64,000 nucleotides of DNA from Lachnospiraceae bacterium (lineage in GTDB: Bacteria > Bacillota > Clostridia > Lachnospirales > Lachnospiraceae), in contig JAJXRY010000001.1 of assembly GCA_021628825.1 (NCBI GenBank), forward strand, positions 1,612,001-1,676,000, written 5' to 3'. Positions 8,760 through 19,174 of the stretch are shown here, piece after piece; position 1 is the first letter of the stretch; every line of letters starts with the position of its first letter. The translations under genes were made by a program, and so were the position numbers. The notes under the pieces are model-generated. The model ran no database searches. It saw only the letters and a program-made list of their open reading frames with translations, and had not been told where the DNA came from.

Positions 8760-9015
8760 TTGTTCTCCCTATCTCAGTTAATTCGTATTTGCCAAATCCA
8801 TAAATTCAAATTGAACAAAATCGCTGCGCGATGGCCTGCCAAGGCTGTGGCGCAGTTTTCTCTTTAACTTAAAAAGGCAGTAGATAATGAGCCCTAAAAG
8901 TAGTATTGTTAAATCACCACAAAATAACAATCGAACAGGATCATCATTAACACTGCCATGAATAGAATAACACCGGAATCTCTTTTTTTCTCAAGAGGGT
9001 ATCTTTAATACGTGG

Positions 9016-9063
9016 ACCTCCATGATGGCAGTGACTCATTAACGTTACTAGTATCATGGAGGT
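9016..9063 (+). promoter_or_regulatory. Hairpin masking the integrase ribosome binding site
   Basis: ACCTCCATGAT at 9016-9026 is the exact reverse complement of ATCATGGAGGT at 9053-9063. The second arm contains the GGAGG ribosome binding site six bases ahead of the ATG at 9069. In RNA the site would be closed in an 11-bp stem, suggesting translational control of the recombination gene. Confidence 0.65.
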
Positions 9064-9068
9064 TTATT

Positions 9069-9972
9069 ATGTACGAAAAATATATTTTTAACAAGCTCAG
9101 AGAGGAATGCCTGATTCGTAACAGGTCCTCCCGAACTGCAGATACCTATATCATCAACATACGTCACTTTATGAAGTGGACAGGCTATAAACCAATGGAA
9201 GATTTATCCCTTCAGGATGCCAGATCATTTATACTGGAAAAACGTAATTCCGGTCTTTCATCTGCAACCTGCAACTTTTTATAATTCTTCCATTTGTTTC
9301 CTATACAAACATGTCTTACACATCCCATGGAATCAGGACATTGTTCCAAGAATGCGATTGGATGTAAAACTTCCGAAATTGCTCTCTCTTGAAAAAAATT
9401 GAAAAAGTTAATCGATTCTGCAACCGAAATTCGTAACAAAGCAATCATTGCCCTGCTTTATTCATCTGGAATGCGTGTAGGAGAACTTGTTTCTCTTAGA
9501 CCTGAATATATCTATATGAGCACTATGCAGGTATATATTTCCAAAGGGAAGAATCATCGTGACAGATGGACAATTCTTTTCAGAAAGAGCCCTTGATTTA
9601 CTAAAGGAATACTGGAGAAGTTATCCGGTAAAAAGAGAGTACCTTTTTTTGTTTCTTTAGATGCTCCTCATAACCCACTAAAAAGTGAGTGGTGTTGAAA
9701 TCATGCTCAGGGCAGTTGCAAAAAAACAGCGGGCATTAAAGCACATCCGCATACGCTTCGACATTCCTTTGCAAGTCACATGATTGAGCAAGGTGTCCCC
9801 AATCAACTATGTACAAGCAATGCTTGGACACCGCTGTCTGGAATCAACACAGGTATACATCCACATATCCAATAAAACTGTTATGGGAATAAAGAGTCCG
9901 CTTGATCATCCTGTTAAGAAAAAACGGGGGCGTAAAGCTAAGAGAAACGCAGGTGATGCAAATGAATCATGA
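9069..9972 (+). CDS. Tyrosine recombinase of the IS91-like element (frameshifted)
   Basis: About 300 residues after repair of several shifts. It starts MYEKYIFNKLREECLIRNRS and shows YSSGMRVGELVSLRPEYI (first Arg), HPHTLRHSFASHMIEQGV (His-x-x-Arg) and AMLGHRCLESTQVYIHIS (Tyr), the complete catalytic set. The last residues (VKKKRGRKAKRNAG) form a basic tail. It overlaps the transposase start by 11 bases, so both are probably translated from one message. Its role in IS91-like movement is not established. Confidence 0.8.
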
Positions 9973-11125
9973 TATCACCATTCAGGATATATTCCATCGA
10001 TTTCTTCCGCAATACTGTGAGACACACAACTTTTTCTCCACAACAGCAACTAACGGCACTGTGTATCTCCAAATGCCATACTCTTGAAATGGGAGCCAAT
10101 TTAAGCGAATGCGAAAGCTGTCACAAGAAATATATTCATTATAATTCCTGCAAGAACCGTCACTGCCCCATGTGTCAAGGAATGGAGGTCGATGAATGGA
10201 TTGACAAACAGCAGGAAAATGTACTGGATGTTCCATACTTTCATACGGTCTTTACAGTTCCAGAAGAATTATATTCCCTGATTTATTCAAATCAGAAACT
10301 CCTTTATGATGCTTTGTACCATGCAGCACATCAAACAATGACAGAGCTGTCTGCGGATCCGAAACATCTTGGAGCAAGGATTGGATATATCTGTGTACTT
10401 CATACTTGGGGCTCCAGAATGAATTATCATCCTCATCTCCACACCATTGTTCTCGGCGGTGGACTTGATGCTGCAAACAAGTGGAAGGATAAAGGAAAGA
10501 AGTTTTTCTTTCCGGTTAAGGTCATGTCTGCCGTCTTCAAAAAGTATTATCTTCGTGAACTGAAACAACTCTGGGAAGATAAAAAACTTGAGTATCATGG
10601 AACGGTTGCACATTTAAAAAATCGTTATGAATTCAAAAGCTTTTACTGAATTCCCTCTACGAAAAAGAACTGGGTTGTATATACGAAAGAGGCATTCAAT
10701 GGAGCTAATTCTGTGATCCGGTACCTTGGCCGTTACACTCATCGTATCGCTATCAGTAATCGCAGAATCGTCAGTATGACAGATGAGACGGTTACCTATC
10801 TCGTAAAGGATTACAAAAATGGTGGTAAATATATCGAGCAAACCATCAAAGGAACAGAGTTTCTGCGAATGTTTCTGATGCATGTGCTCCCCTAAAGGTT
10901 TTTGTCCGAATTCGCCACTATGGCCTGCTTTCCTGTAGGAACAAGAAAGAAAAGATGACTCACTGCCGGAAGCTTCTCAACGGCATTCAATATATTTCAA
11001 AACTCCGAGGCAAAACCTCTGCGGAGAAGCTGATGATCCTTTACAAAAAGGATATCTGTAAGTGTGAAGCCTGTGGAGGAAATCTTCTTTCGCTGTCGCT
11101 TCGAGGACACTACATGTTGACTTGA
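9962..11125 (+). CDS. IS91-family HUH transposase (frameshifted)
   Basis: About 385 residues after repair. The N-terminal zinc-binding domain shows CESCHKKYIHYNSCKNRHCP with CQGMEVDEWID following. The HUH metal motif is in SRMNYHPHLHTIV, and the Tyr-containing motif is YLGRYTHRIAISNRRIV. The C-terminus has a second Cys pair, CKCEACGG. Such enzymes move a single strand by rolling-circle-like replication, ending at a fixed terminus. One repair lies near 10030 in a T5 run; others near 10649 and 10890. Confidence 0.85.
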
Positions 11126-11348
11126 GCGAAGGAATCTGAATACTGAAAAACAGCCGTCTGAATGAAGGCTTATTAAGTGCACCCTTCATTCGATAAGACA
11201 AGTTACTATTTTTGAATATACGATGGAATCAGTTTCCAATGCATAGATTCTTTGGTAAAATCAAGAAGAAGGAAATCGATTGAAGCTCCATACTGTATCG
11301 GCTGGAGTGACGCGATTTTGTTCAATCGGTAAAAATCGGTGTGCAGTC

Positions 11349-11396
11349 CAGAGAAAAGGGCAGCTATCAAAAGATGGTAAGCTGTTTTTTTCTCTG
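11349..11396 (+). repeat. Two-part hairpin at the 3' end of the IS91-like element
   Basis: CAGAGAAAA at 11349-11357 pairs with TTTTCTCTG at 11388-11396, and inside it CAGCT at 11361-11365 pairs with AGCTG at 11380-11384. A T run sits in the right arm. It may be the replication origin end of the element or a terminator for the transposase transcript. Confidence 0.5.
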
Positions 11397-11431
11397 TCCT
11401 GACGCCGATTGTTCACGTATCAATTGTTTAT

Positions 11432-12006
11432 TCAGAAAAAAATCTCCTATTTTTACCAAGCAACTTTCCAATACTATGATACATTCCCGAATAAATCACT
11501 GGTTCAAGTTTTTGTAAGATTCACATCAAAAAGTGTCCATACATTAAAGTTGTTCATCTATTTGAATATTCCTTATTCTACAAAAAGAAAGTTGTAGACT
11601 CTCCTAGTTCAACAGATTTAACTACCTCACATTCATATATCCATCTACTTGCATCTAAAATAGGAACATCAATAACATCACCTCTGCTGACGTCATAAGA
11701 AATTCCATCTTTTATCCCATCGTTTGCATGATGTGTACCGAAATAGTCCATAAGTCCAAGCATATCTGTACTGACAAGGTTAACACTCAAAACCCCCGTT
11801 CTAATTACATTTTTGTTTAGTTCTTTTAGTCCCAAACATACTGATAACTAATAAATAATCGTTTTTCCTTCTCATTTGTAACGCTAACCCATGTAATCGG
11901 AGCAAAATTATATGTTCCATCTTCATTGTTTGTACCAACGATAAAAGCTGGTTGAACACACATTGAAAAGTGAGTTCCTACTGATTTTTCGCTTCACATC
12001 CTTCAT
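11432..12006 (-). CDS. Flavin reductase family protein (frameshifted)
   Basis: About 190 residues after at least four one-base repairs. Recognisable parts are FSMCVQPAFIVGTNNEDGTY, NFAPITWVSVTNE (FMN-binding start of the split barrel), VLSVNLVSTDMLGLMDYFGT, WIYECEVVKS and the end EPVIYSGMYHSIGKLLGK. Members bind FMN and pass electrons from NAD(P)H or act as flavoredoxins. The ATG at 12006 directly follows the TAG of the PHP gene (12007-12009), so the two are one operon. The whole family length is present, arguing that the shifts are sequencing errors. Confidence 0.75.
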
Positions 12007-12847
12007 CTATCGCACCTCGCCAACTTCAAAAGCTTCGCGAGCTTTTTTTATCGTTATACCAGCATATTTGCAAGTTCCAAAATATTTGCACCAACATCAC
12101 TTTGTTTGTGCGCATCAGAAGCTGTCTCAATTTGCACATTGTTTTTTTCTTAAAAACAGATAACAATTGTGGATTTAAGCCAAGTTCAATATCATGACTA
12201 TAATTTAGTTGCAGCCCTCCACTGTTCTCAGCATACATACCATTCTTATTTAGCAAAACAGCCAATTTATTATAATATTCCGTTAAATCAATGTCTGGTT
12301 TATATCCAAAACATTTAATTGAATCAGGATGGGCAAGACCGTTAAAAAAAGACCACTATCACATAACTGAAACATAATATTATAATACCTTTTTATATAC
12401 CTCTTCTATGTTCTTGCTTTCCCAAATTTCTTTTTGTCCCGGATGGTCAAATCCCCAACCATCAATCCAATGTACGGAGCCTGTAAGGAAATCAAAATCA
12501 TATTTATGAAGAATCTCCGCCAAAAGGTCAACAGTTTCAGGAATATAACAGACTTCAAGACCGAACTTCACTTTTACAGGGTACTTGATATCCTTTACTC
12601 TTTTAATAAATCGGATGTACTCGTCTATCGAACCGTTCATTCTTTTTGTTATCCAGTTATTCTGAAAATCGTTATATGCCTTTATTGGTTCATATACTCT
12701 CTCAAACTCAGTAAATTGATGGGTATGTTCAAGCATATATATTTCATCAAGCCCTGCATCTTGTGCAACTTTAATAAATCCCTCAAAAAATTCAATGTTA
12801 TAGCCTACAGGAGTTCCAGGTAAAAAGTGTACATGTACATCTCTCAC
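12007..12847 (-). CDS. PHP-domain phosphatase, HisJ-like, copy 1 (frameshifted)
   Basis: About 280 residues. It starts with GTG (AGGAGG eight bases before) and MRDVHVHFLPGTP, then MLEHTHQF, VKFGLEVCYIPE, LTGSVHWIDGW and, after a shift near 12370, GGLQLNYSHDIELGLNPQLL with SDAHKQSDVG. Ordered His and Asp clusters are the metal ligands of the PHP fold; the pattern fits histidinol-phosphate phosphatase (HisJ/HisK type), though no other his gene is nearby. A second, nearly identical copy lies at 13780-14609. Confidence 0.75.
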
Positions 12848-12930
12848 TATTTATTCCTCCTGGTCTTGGTTTCACTCACAAGAACGCAAACTTCAACAAT
12901 ACATTGCTTTCAACTCTTATAAAAGCTGGA
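12018..12930. repeat. Direct repeat copy 1 (PHP gene block)
   Basis: About 910 bases that recur in the same orientation at 13783-14687. The copies differ by a few substitutions and by many one-base changes in homopolymer runs. The repeat covers nearly the whole PHP gene and about 80 bases upstream of its start. Confidence 0.85.
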
Positions 12931-13009
12931 ATTTTTGTATTATGTGTAAATTTGAATTGTCTGGTCATCTTATTCAACTGACAACCAGACAATTCTATTA
13001 AAAAGTCTG

Positions 13010-13390
13010 TTAAAAAAACATTTTTTTGCAATACTGCTTAGACCAAAGCTATCAGCAACATTTTTCTAAACCTAATTTGATTTCATCTCTGCTGAAGTTA
13101 TTTACTTCTAAAAAAATCGTCTGTTTTTGTCATTCAAATAGGAATAAAAATAATAGTGCAATTTCTAAACTATTCACATCTGTATTACTGGTCAAATCAT
13201 ATAATCTATTTTCTGCTTCATTGATTTCCCCGGCGTCAACCATGTCTAACAATTTTCCAATGTTTCCTGTTCTTCTTTGTTTTCCAACAATTCTACTGTT
13301 GGGGACTCCGTATCAATGTTGAACAATAGTTTTTAAAATAGCTCGTACCATTTCTTTAATGAGTCTCATTACATAATCTTGCTCAAACAC
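13010..13390 (-). CDS. Hypothetical protein, DUF6483-like (frameshifted)
   Basis: About 125 residues from GTG at 13390 (GGAG eight bases ahead): FEQDYVMRLIKEMVRAILKL, then, after shifts in T and A runs, KLLDMVDAGEINEAENRLYD and LEVNNFSRDEIKLGLE. The helical, acidic sequence resembles DUF6483 proteins of Lachnospiraceae, of unknown function; the assignment is from memory. It lies between the two PHP copies. Confidence 0.55.
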
Positions 13391-13428
13391 AATTATTCTC
13401 CTTTCTGCTTTCTATTTGCAGAAAGGAT

Positions 13429-13764
13429 TTAATCGTCCATGCGAACCTTTAATGTAACTATGGTATCTCCTCGTGGTAGTTGGATTAAATTAGCACAAAA
13501 AGCTGATGCATACAACCGTTATCAGAATTTCAAACCAAATATTGAGAATGTTTATGCCTTTTACAGTTTGGACTTTTTTATGGTCTACGTCTTCGATACT
13601 GACAATTTCTTGTTCTTTATCTTCGACCACTACATATGTAGTTACCTCACCAAATAAGCCATGAACATTTATTATTCCACAAGGAAGTATTGCAACAGAT
13701 ACGGATATTGTAAAAAAAGCACAAAAGAATAATCGGATTATCCAATACTTTTTTTCTTGTCCAT
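13429..13764 (-). CDS. Small membrane-anchored protein (frameshifted)
   Basis: About 112 residues, starting MDKKKYWIIRLFFCAFFTIS with a GGAGG five bases upstream. There is one N-terminal membrane segment, a polar middle (VVVEDKEQEIVSIEDVDHKK) and a second hydrophobic stretch (ILNIWFEILITVVCISF). It ends PRGDTIVTLKVRMDD. Shifts in A and T runs interrupt it. Not recognised. Confidence 0.5.
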
Positions 13765-13779
13765 AATTCCTCCGTCAAC

Positions 13780-14609
13780 TTCAAAGCTTCGCGAGCTTTT
13801 TTTATCGTTATACCAGCATATTTGCAAGTTCCAGAATATTTGCACCAACATCACTTTGTTTGTGCGCATCAGAAAGCTGTCTCAATTTGCACATTGTTTT
13901 TTTCTTAAAACAGATAACAATTGTGGATTTAAGCCAAGTTCAATATCATGACTATAATTTAGTTGCAGCCCTCCACTGTTCTCAGCATACATACCATTCT
14001 TATTTAGCAAAACAGCCAATTTATTATAATATTCCGTTAAATCAATGTCTGGTTTATATCCAAAAACATTTAATTGAATCAGGATGGGCAAGACCGTTAA
14101 AAAGACCACTATCACATAACTGAAATATAATATTATAATACCTTTTTATATACCTCTTCTATGTTCTTGCTTTCCCAAATTTCTTTTTTTGTCCCGGATG
14201 GTCAAATCCCCAACCATCAATCCAATGTACGGAGCCTGTAAGGAAATCAAAATCATATTTATGAAGAATCTCCGCCAAAAAGGTCAACAGTTTCAGGAAT
14301 ATAACAGACTTCAAGACCGAACTTCACTTTTTACAGGGTACTTGATATCCTTTACTCTTTTTAATAAATCGGATGTACTCGTCTATCGAACCGTTCATTC
14401 TTTTTTTGTTATCCAGTTATTCTGAAAAATCGTTATATGCCTTTATTGGTTCATATACTCTCTCAAACTCAGTAAATTGATGGGTATGTTCAAGCATATA
14501 TATTTCATCAAGCCCCTGCATCTTGTGCAACTTTAATAAATCCCTCAAAAAATTCAATGTAATAGCCTACAGGATTTCCATGTAAAAAGTGTACATGTAC
14601 ATCTCTCAC
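13780..14609 (-). CDS. PHP-domain phosphatase, HisJ-like, copy 2 (heavily frameshifted)
   Basis: Second copy of the gene at 12007-12847, with the same GTG start and ribosome binding site. Relative to copy 1 it carries extra bases in many runs (for example T6 or T7 for T5 near 14188 and 14402, A5 for A4 near 14278), so no long frame survives. Its 3' end runs into the small membrane protein instead of the flavin reductase, and its true stop could not be placed. Confidence 0.6.
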
Positions 14610-14687
14610 TATTTATTCCTCCTAGTCTTGGTTTCACTCACAAGAACGCAAACTTCAACAATACATTGCTTTCAACTCTTAGAAAAG
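13783..14687. repeat. Direct repeat copy 2 (PHP gene block)
   Basis: Partner of the block at 12018-12930. Similarity ends sharply near 13783 (downstream of the gene) and near 14687 (upstream), where unrelated sequence begins, which marks the duplication endpoints. Confidence 0.8.
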
Positions 14688-14710
14688 CTGAAATTTCACG
14701 CAGACTATTC

Positions 14711-15514
14711 CTATACCGTAATGTCTATTCTGACCGATGATTTCTTCTCACCAAAATGCTTTATTTCGATATCCTTCATTTCCTCTATAACATCTTTTTT
14801 TCAATTTGGTGAACATCACTTAATTGTAAATCTCGCTTCGAATCATTTACTATTTTTTTGCTGCCTCATCTACTGAAACAGTTGTATCTGATGTTAACTG
14901 TTCAGACATTTCAGTATCGTTTGAATCCTCTGCAACCTGCCCCTTTTCTATAGATGTCTCTACAATTTCCTCTTCTGTTGGCAAATCCCTATATTCTGTA
15001 CTTTTTTTACAAATCTTGTGAATGACTCTACAGCTCTAAAAAGTATTTCCCATGATACGTTGAGCTTCCTTAAAGCTTTTCACTCTTTTGGAATATTTGG
15101 ATTATTCACGATACTTTTTTTAGTTCTGCCAAATTTCCATTCATCTCATTTACTTGAAGCCTTTGAGCCTCTTCTTTTTGTCTTACATCTCTCCAACCTA
15201 CGCTCATAAGCTTCTTGTTCCATTCTTGCCGCTTTATATTCCATATAGGCTTTAGGGTCTTTCTGACGAATAGCATCTTCTTCTGAAGCTGTTAATTCTT
15301 GACCGCTTGCAATCTTGTTATAAATCTGACTATATGCAGAACTTTCTTTGTCTCGCTCAAGTTGCTCTCGGAAATGCTGAATCATGCTTTCTTCCTGACT
15401 TGTTACAGTCATACCCTCTTGCTTCTTTACAACATCCCCGGTAGCCTTCTTTTGCTCCCAATCATTTACTAACTGCATCTGATTCACAGCGTTTCGTATT
15501 GTACCTGCAATCAT
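14711..15514 (-). CDS. Hypothetical charged coiled-coil protein (frameshifted)
   Basis: About 267 residues. The intact N-terminal part starts MIAGTIRNAVNQMQLVNDWE and continues KQEGMTVTSQEESMIQHF and LTASEEDAIRQKDPKAYME. Past the shifts follow an acidic, Ser/Thr-rich stretch and a C-terminus HFGEKKSSVRIDITV. No domain was recognised. It lies 33 bases downstream of another unknown protein in the same orientation, and the pair probably forms an operon. Confidence 0.55.
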
Positions 15515-15546
15515 AGCACACCTCCAATTCCCGGTTAATGCTACGA

Positions 15547-16265
15547 TTAAATAGTGATATCAAACTTCATACCCTGTGTTGCCTTTTTCTTCTGTTATCT
15601 TACTCCAATCCAGTTCAGAAATCTTTTTCAAGTAATTCTTCTTTTTGAATTTGCCTGAATTGTAGTCCGCTTAACAGTTACATCCTTCTTTTTCCTGCTT
15701 TTTTTCTCCTCTGCACGTTTTTTTCCTTTAATTCTTCAAGCCGTTCTTTCTGCTTTTTCTGTAATCTTCTCCAAATCAGCAAAAAAAGTGTCATCTTTCC
15801 ATCATCATCAAAGGACATAGTTAACTTATTTAATACAGTTCCACTATTGTCTGTCGTTCCCTCAAGCACGTTCAAACCCAAACTGTTCATTGATTTTTAT
15901 CTGACATCTCAACTGCAGTTTTTTTACCGTAGACAATTTTTTTCCCGTGCATATTTCTCATCGGATGCCATTCTTTCAAGTTCAGCACTTGAAAAAAACA
16001 ACTGTAAATTCCTTATCGCTTTGGTCTACTAATCCTCTGAAATCATCGCCTTTATCAGCAATAATAAAAATCGAAATCCGCATTATCCTTACGCAATGTT
16101 TCCAGATATTTCTGTGCCTTAGAAGATAACTTATCTTCGCTGGATTTTTAATTTTCTGTGCATTGGGCTGCACATCTTTTTGCTTTCTCTGTGTTATTTT
16201 TGCTTACTAACAGTATTGCTCTTATAATAATCTGTTACCTGTGTTAAATTAGCTGCTCTAATCAT
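15547..16265 (-). CDS. Hypothetical protein, DUF6033-like (frameshifted)
   Basis: About 240 residues from ATG 16265 (AAGGAGG eight bases ahead). Fragments in order: MIRAANLTQVTDYYKSNT, KLSSKAQKYLETLRKDNADF, FIIADKGDDFRGLVDQSDKE, KLTMSFDDDGKMTLFADLEK and WSKITEEKATQGMKFDITI. The order and the ADKGDDFRGLVDQ segment recall DUF6033 proteins; function unknown. At least four one-base shifts in A/T runs break it. Confidence 0.5.
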
Positions 16266-16399
16266 GGTATCATCCTCCTTGAAAATTGATACAGAAATCC
16301 GTTTCTATATCTGTAATATCGGCACTTTATATCCAAAAGTTAATAGTGCGTAAAATTCAAATTTCCATCACTTCCATTATACCATCGTTCTTCTTAAAT

Positions 16400-16860
16400 C
16401 TACATACTTTTTTGTCTCATTGCCAACTCTGGCATATCATAATTTACCTCTGCCTGATAATACCCGCTAATCGTCGTCGGAGCATTAAACAGTGCTGCTA
16501 ACAGATATTTCTTGATATTGCGAACCTTTGAGGTATTCCATTTAAAGCAGTCCACTACATACTCAATATGCCCAGAATGAAGCTTAAGGAATTTCGATTT
16601 CACCAGCTGTACCGGGTATTCGTTTCTGGCGATCAAGACGGATCGCTCTTACACAACACTGTCTCAAGAATAAGGTCATAGATACCCTCAAGAAGTTCTC
16701 TGTCGTAAGGATACCTGTCACATAGGATTTCCCAATCCAAATTCTCTCTAATAATTTCTGCATAAGTTGTATACTCATCCAATCCGGCATCGCTATCTGC
16801 AGATGAGATTAGATAAGTATCACTATACTCAGTATTATTAGCTCCTTTCTGAGTATGCAT
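16400..16860 (-). pseudogene. C-terminal fragment of a replication initiator (DUF6017 region)
   Basis: About 150 residues, with one shift near 16640. EYTTYAEIIRENLDWEILCD, LVKSKFLKLHSGHIEYVVDC and VRNIKKYLLAALFNAPTTIS match the DUF6017 C-terminal domain of replication initiator A-like proteins of plasmids and conjugative elements. The DNA-binding N-terminal two thirds are absent, so this is a remnant of another mobile element. Confidence 0.65.
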
Positions 16861-17457
16861 TTTTATGTACGAAGTGTAATGAGCAGTTCCATTCGCAGAA
16901 GCTTCGCATCTTGCTCATGTCGTGCTGTCGCACTATATCGTCTTGCAACACCAGTCCTCTGCAAGCAAGCTTGCTCGTCCTGTTATTGCAATCCGCTACA
17001 CTGCTCGTAGATACACGCAAAAAGGCACCCATATTCAGTATTTCTACTAAATACGAGTGCCTAAAATTCAAAATTGAACCGGCTAAACCTCACTTTACCA
17101 CGTCAATGACAATCCATAGAGGCAAGTTGATTTTTTCAATTAAATCCATTGCGCTCCGTAGAGAACCATCCAAAACCAATGGATTTGTGGTACTTTCGGG
17201 GCAAGGTTGGACGCATTTGAACGTCTATGGATTTCCATAATTCTCAGTGAATCCGTACACTAATTGAGACTTTTCATCGTCGGGAATTTTTTTGATTGCT
17301 CAGGTTACTCTTGTATATCCTTGCAAGCCCTTGGAAAATGGGCTTTCCCGGATTCTATATACTTGGTCACTCTTGGATGTTTTTTTGACTTATGTACGTC
17401 CAAAAGATGCCATTCGCCTTAAAATACGTCTTTTTTTGCATGTACTGCTGTATCTAT
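16861..17457. other. Gene-free stretch
   Basis: About 600 bases with only short open frames in all readings. One minus-strand stretch near 17100-17185 (SAMDLIEKINLPLWIVIDVV) looks like a fragment of coding sequence but was not identified. No terminator or strong repeat stands out. Confidence 0.5.
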
Positions 17458-19174
17458 TCAAGCACGACTGTTCAAGTATTCCTCCGCGAGAATAAACACC
17501 CCGCTTGAAGTCCAAGTATACGCCCTGTCGCGTAAGCCCTCGCCCGTTACGGCGTTATAATTCTCAGCAAAGCCGCTTTGCTTTGCCATTTCAAGGAATT
17601 TTCGGGCGGTTTCTTTGGCGAGGTCAATCTCGCCGCACCTGCTCAGTCCGTCGCACAAAATAACCGTTGACGGTGCCCATATCGGACCGCGCCAGTAGCC
17701 GTCAGGTCGGTAACAATTGCTGTCAAGGCTCTCCGTCGCAAAGCCGTGATCAGTGATGAATCTTCCGCATTTTAACTTGTCTATCATATTTTTCCGATAC
17801 TCTTTCGGCAATCTGTCGCCCAAAAATCAGGCATAGATACGGCAGAAGACTTTGGTTTTCAACAACCTTGTGAGTACCGCTCTGAAATGCTGTCGGCAGA
17901 CCGTTTACAAAGCACTTCTCCAAAAAATTGCTTGAGGCCTTCTCGAATCTTGCTTTCCAATTGTCGCTCTCTTGAGGCATACCAAGGCTCTCTGCAAGTT
18001 CAGCGAGCATAGCCATCTGCACAAGTAAAAAAACGCCTGCAGATCTGGAGAAGCTATCGGCGGAACAGTTGCAAATACCGTCGAGTTGTCCCAGCCCGAA
18101 TCATTTCCGTGGACATATTCACAGACACCGTCGCCATCAAAGTCGCGGTAATTTATCCACCAAAGCGTCTGCTTTTCAAGTGCAGAGTATGCCTCTGTAA
18201 GCTGATTTTTAGTGAGCGTCATACCGTTTTCAAGTATTTTTCTTGAGCGTCCATCCGTGTATCGGCGGCTTGACATAGTTCCATATCACCTTTGAATCGT
18301 TCACGCTGTCAGGAAGTCTGCCCGATTTATCCTGAAAATCAAACATTATCATGAACTGTTCCCATGCCAAAGACGGATTTTTGTATGACAGCGCAAGCGC
18401 GTTGAAGCAGTGATCCCAGCTCCAGACATTTGTCATGTGGTTTTTTGACATCAGCATCGCATGGCGCTTTAAGAACCCTCGCGGCATAACATATGCCGAC
18501 CAGTTGATATACGCACCGAGAACTGATACTTCTTCATATTCTTTCGGAAGTATGGGATAGCTTTTGTAAAAACTCCGAAAACTCACGCGCGACTTTCTCG
18601 CGACAGGCTTCAAAATCGTACTCGGGACATTTTTCTGTCCCACTCTATCTTCGTCTCCTTAATTATCAGCAAAAAGCCGTCCGTACCGGCAATATTCAGC
18701 CTTGAAAACTCCGACGACTGCTCAGACCAATTCTGTTCTAAATAAATATCTCCCTCCTGCGCCCATACGACATAGCTCGTGTTGTTTTTGTAACAGTTTT
18801 TCGGCATAGCAATGGCGTCCGTCCGCGTCGAACTCATAAATGTAGTCATAAGGTCCGCTTTCGGTCATAAAGTCAAGAGTCAATACAGCGGATCTGCCCC
18901 CACGAATAATAAGCGTTTCGGGGTCGGGGAAGCAAAAAAATCACATTTGAAATCTCCCGAAACGAGGGACAGCGAACCGCCGTCTAAGTCTGCGGAAAGC
19001 TCGTCGCCAGAAAAAATAAACTTAGCGACGATAGGGTTCTGCGTCGACCCGCTGACATTCTTCAAATAGATACCGTGTTCAATTTTATGCCCTTGCCACC
19101 AATCCGGCAGCTCGGCGAGAGCCATATACGAGCCGAATCGAGAAAAACGGGACCTCGGAAAGATAGAAATTCAT
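17458..19174 (-). CDS. GH63 / MGH1-like glycoside hydrolase (frameshifted)
   Basis: About 572 residues after several one-base repairs; the first, in a T5 run near 19150, restores MNFYLSEVPFSRFGSYMALA. The C-terminal (alpha/alpha)6 barrel shows NVWSWDHCFNALALSYKN and the hallmark RPDGYWRGPIWAPSTV, typical of GH63-type alpha-glucosidases and mannosylglycerate hydrolases. No signal peptide, so it should act in the cytoplasm on an imported alpha-glycoside. Its GC content is visibly higher than that of its neighbours, suggesting separate acquisition. No sugar transporter lies next to it. Confidence 0.8.

Larger units (their letters stand above)
8810..11326. mobile_element. IS91-like element with integrase and HUH transposase
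   Basis: The segment holds an integrase gene followed, with an 11-base overlap, by an IS91-family transposase gene, an arrangement known from Firmicutes IS91 relatives. ATTGAACAAAATCGC at 8810-8824 is exactly inverted at 11312-11326 and is offered as a tentative boundary. Classical IS91 elements lack terminal inverted repeats, so the limits are uncertain. The span 8825-9015 has no recognisable gene. Confidence 0.6.

Noticed and set aside
8880..9000. Holin-like small membrane toxin on the minus strand
   Set aside because: A hydrophobic stretch (LTILLLGLIIYCLFKLK) exists, but no start with ribosome binding site and no family match.
17100..17260. Fragment of a conjugation gene
   Set aside because: The peptide SAMDLIEKINLPLWIVIDVV could not be tied to any family, so no gene is called.
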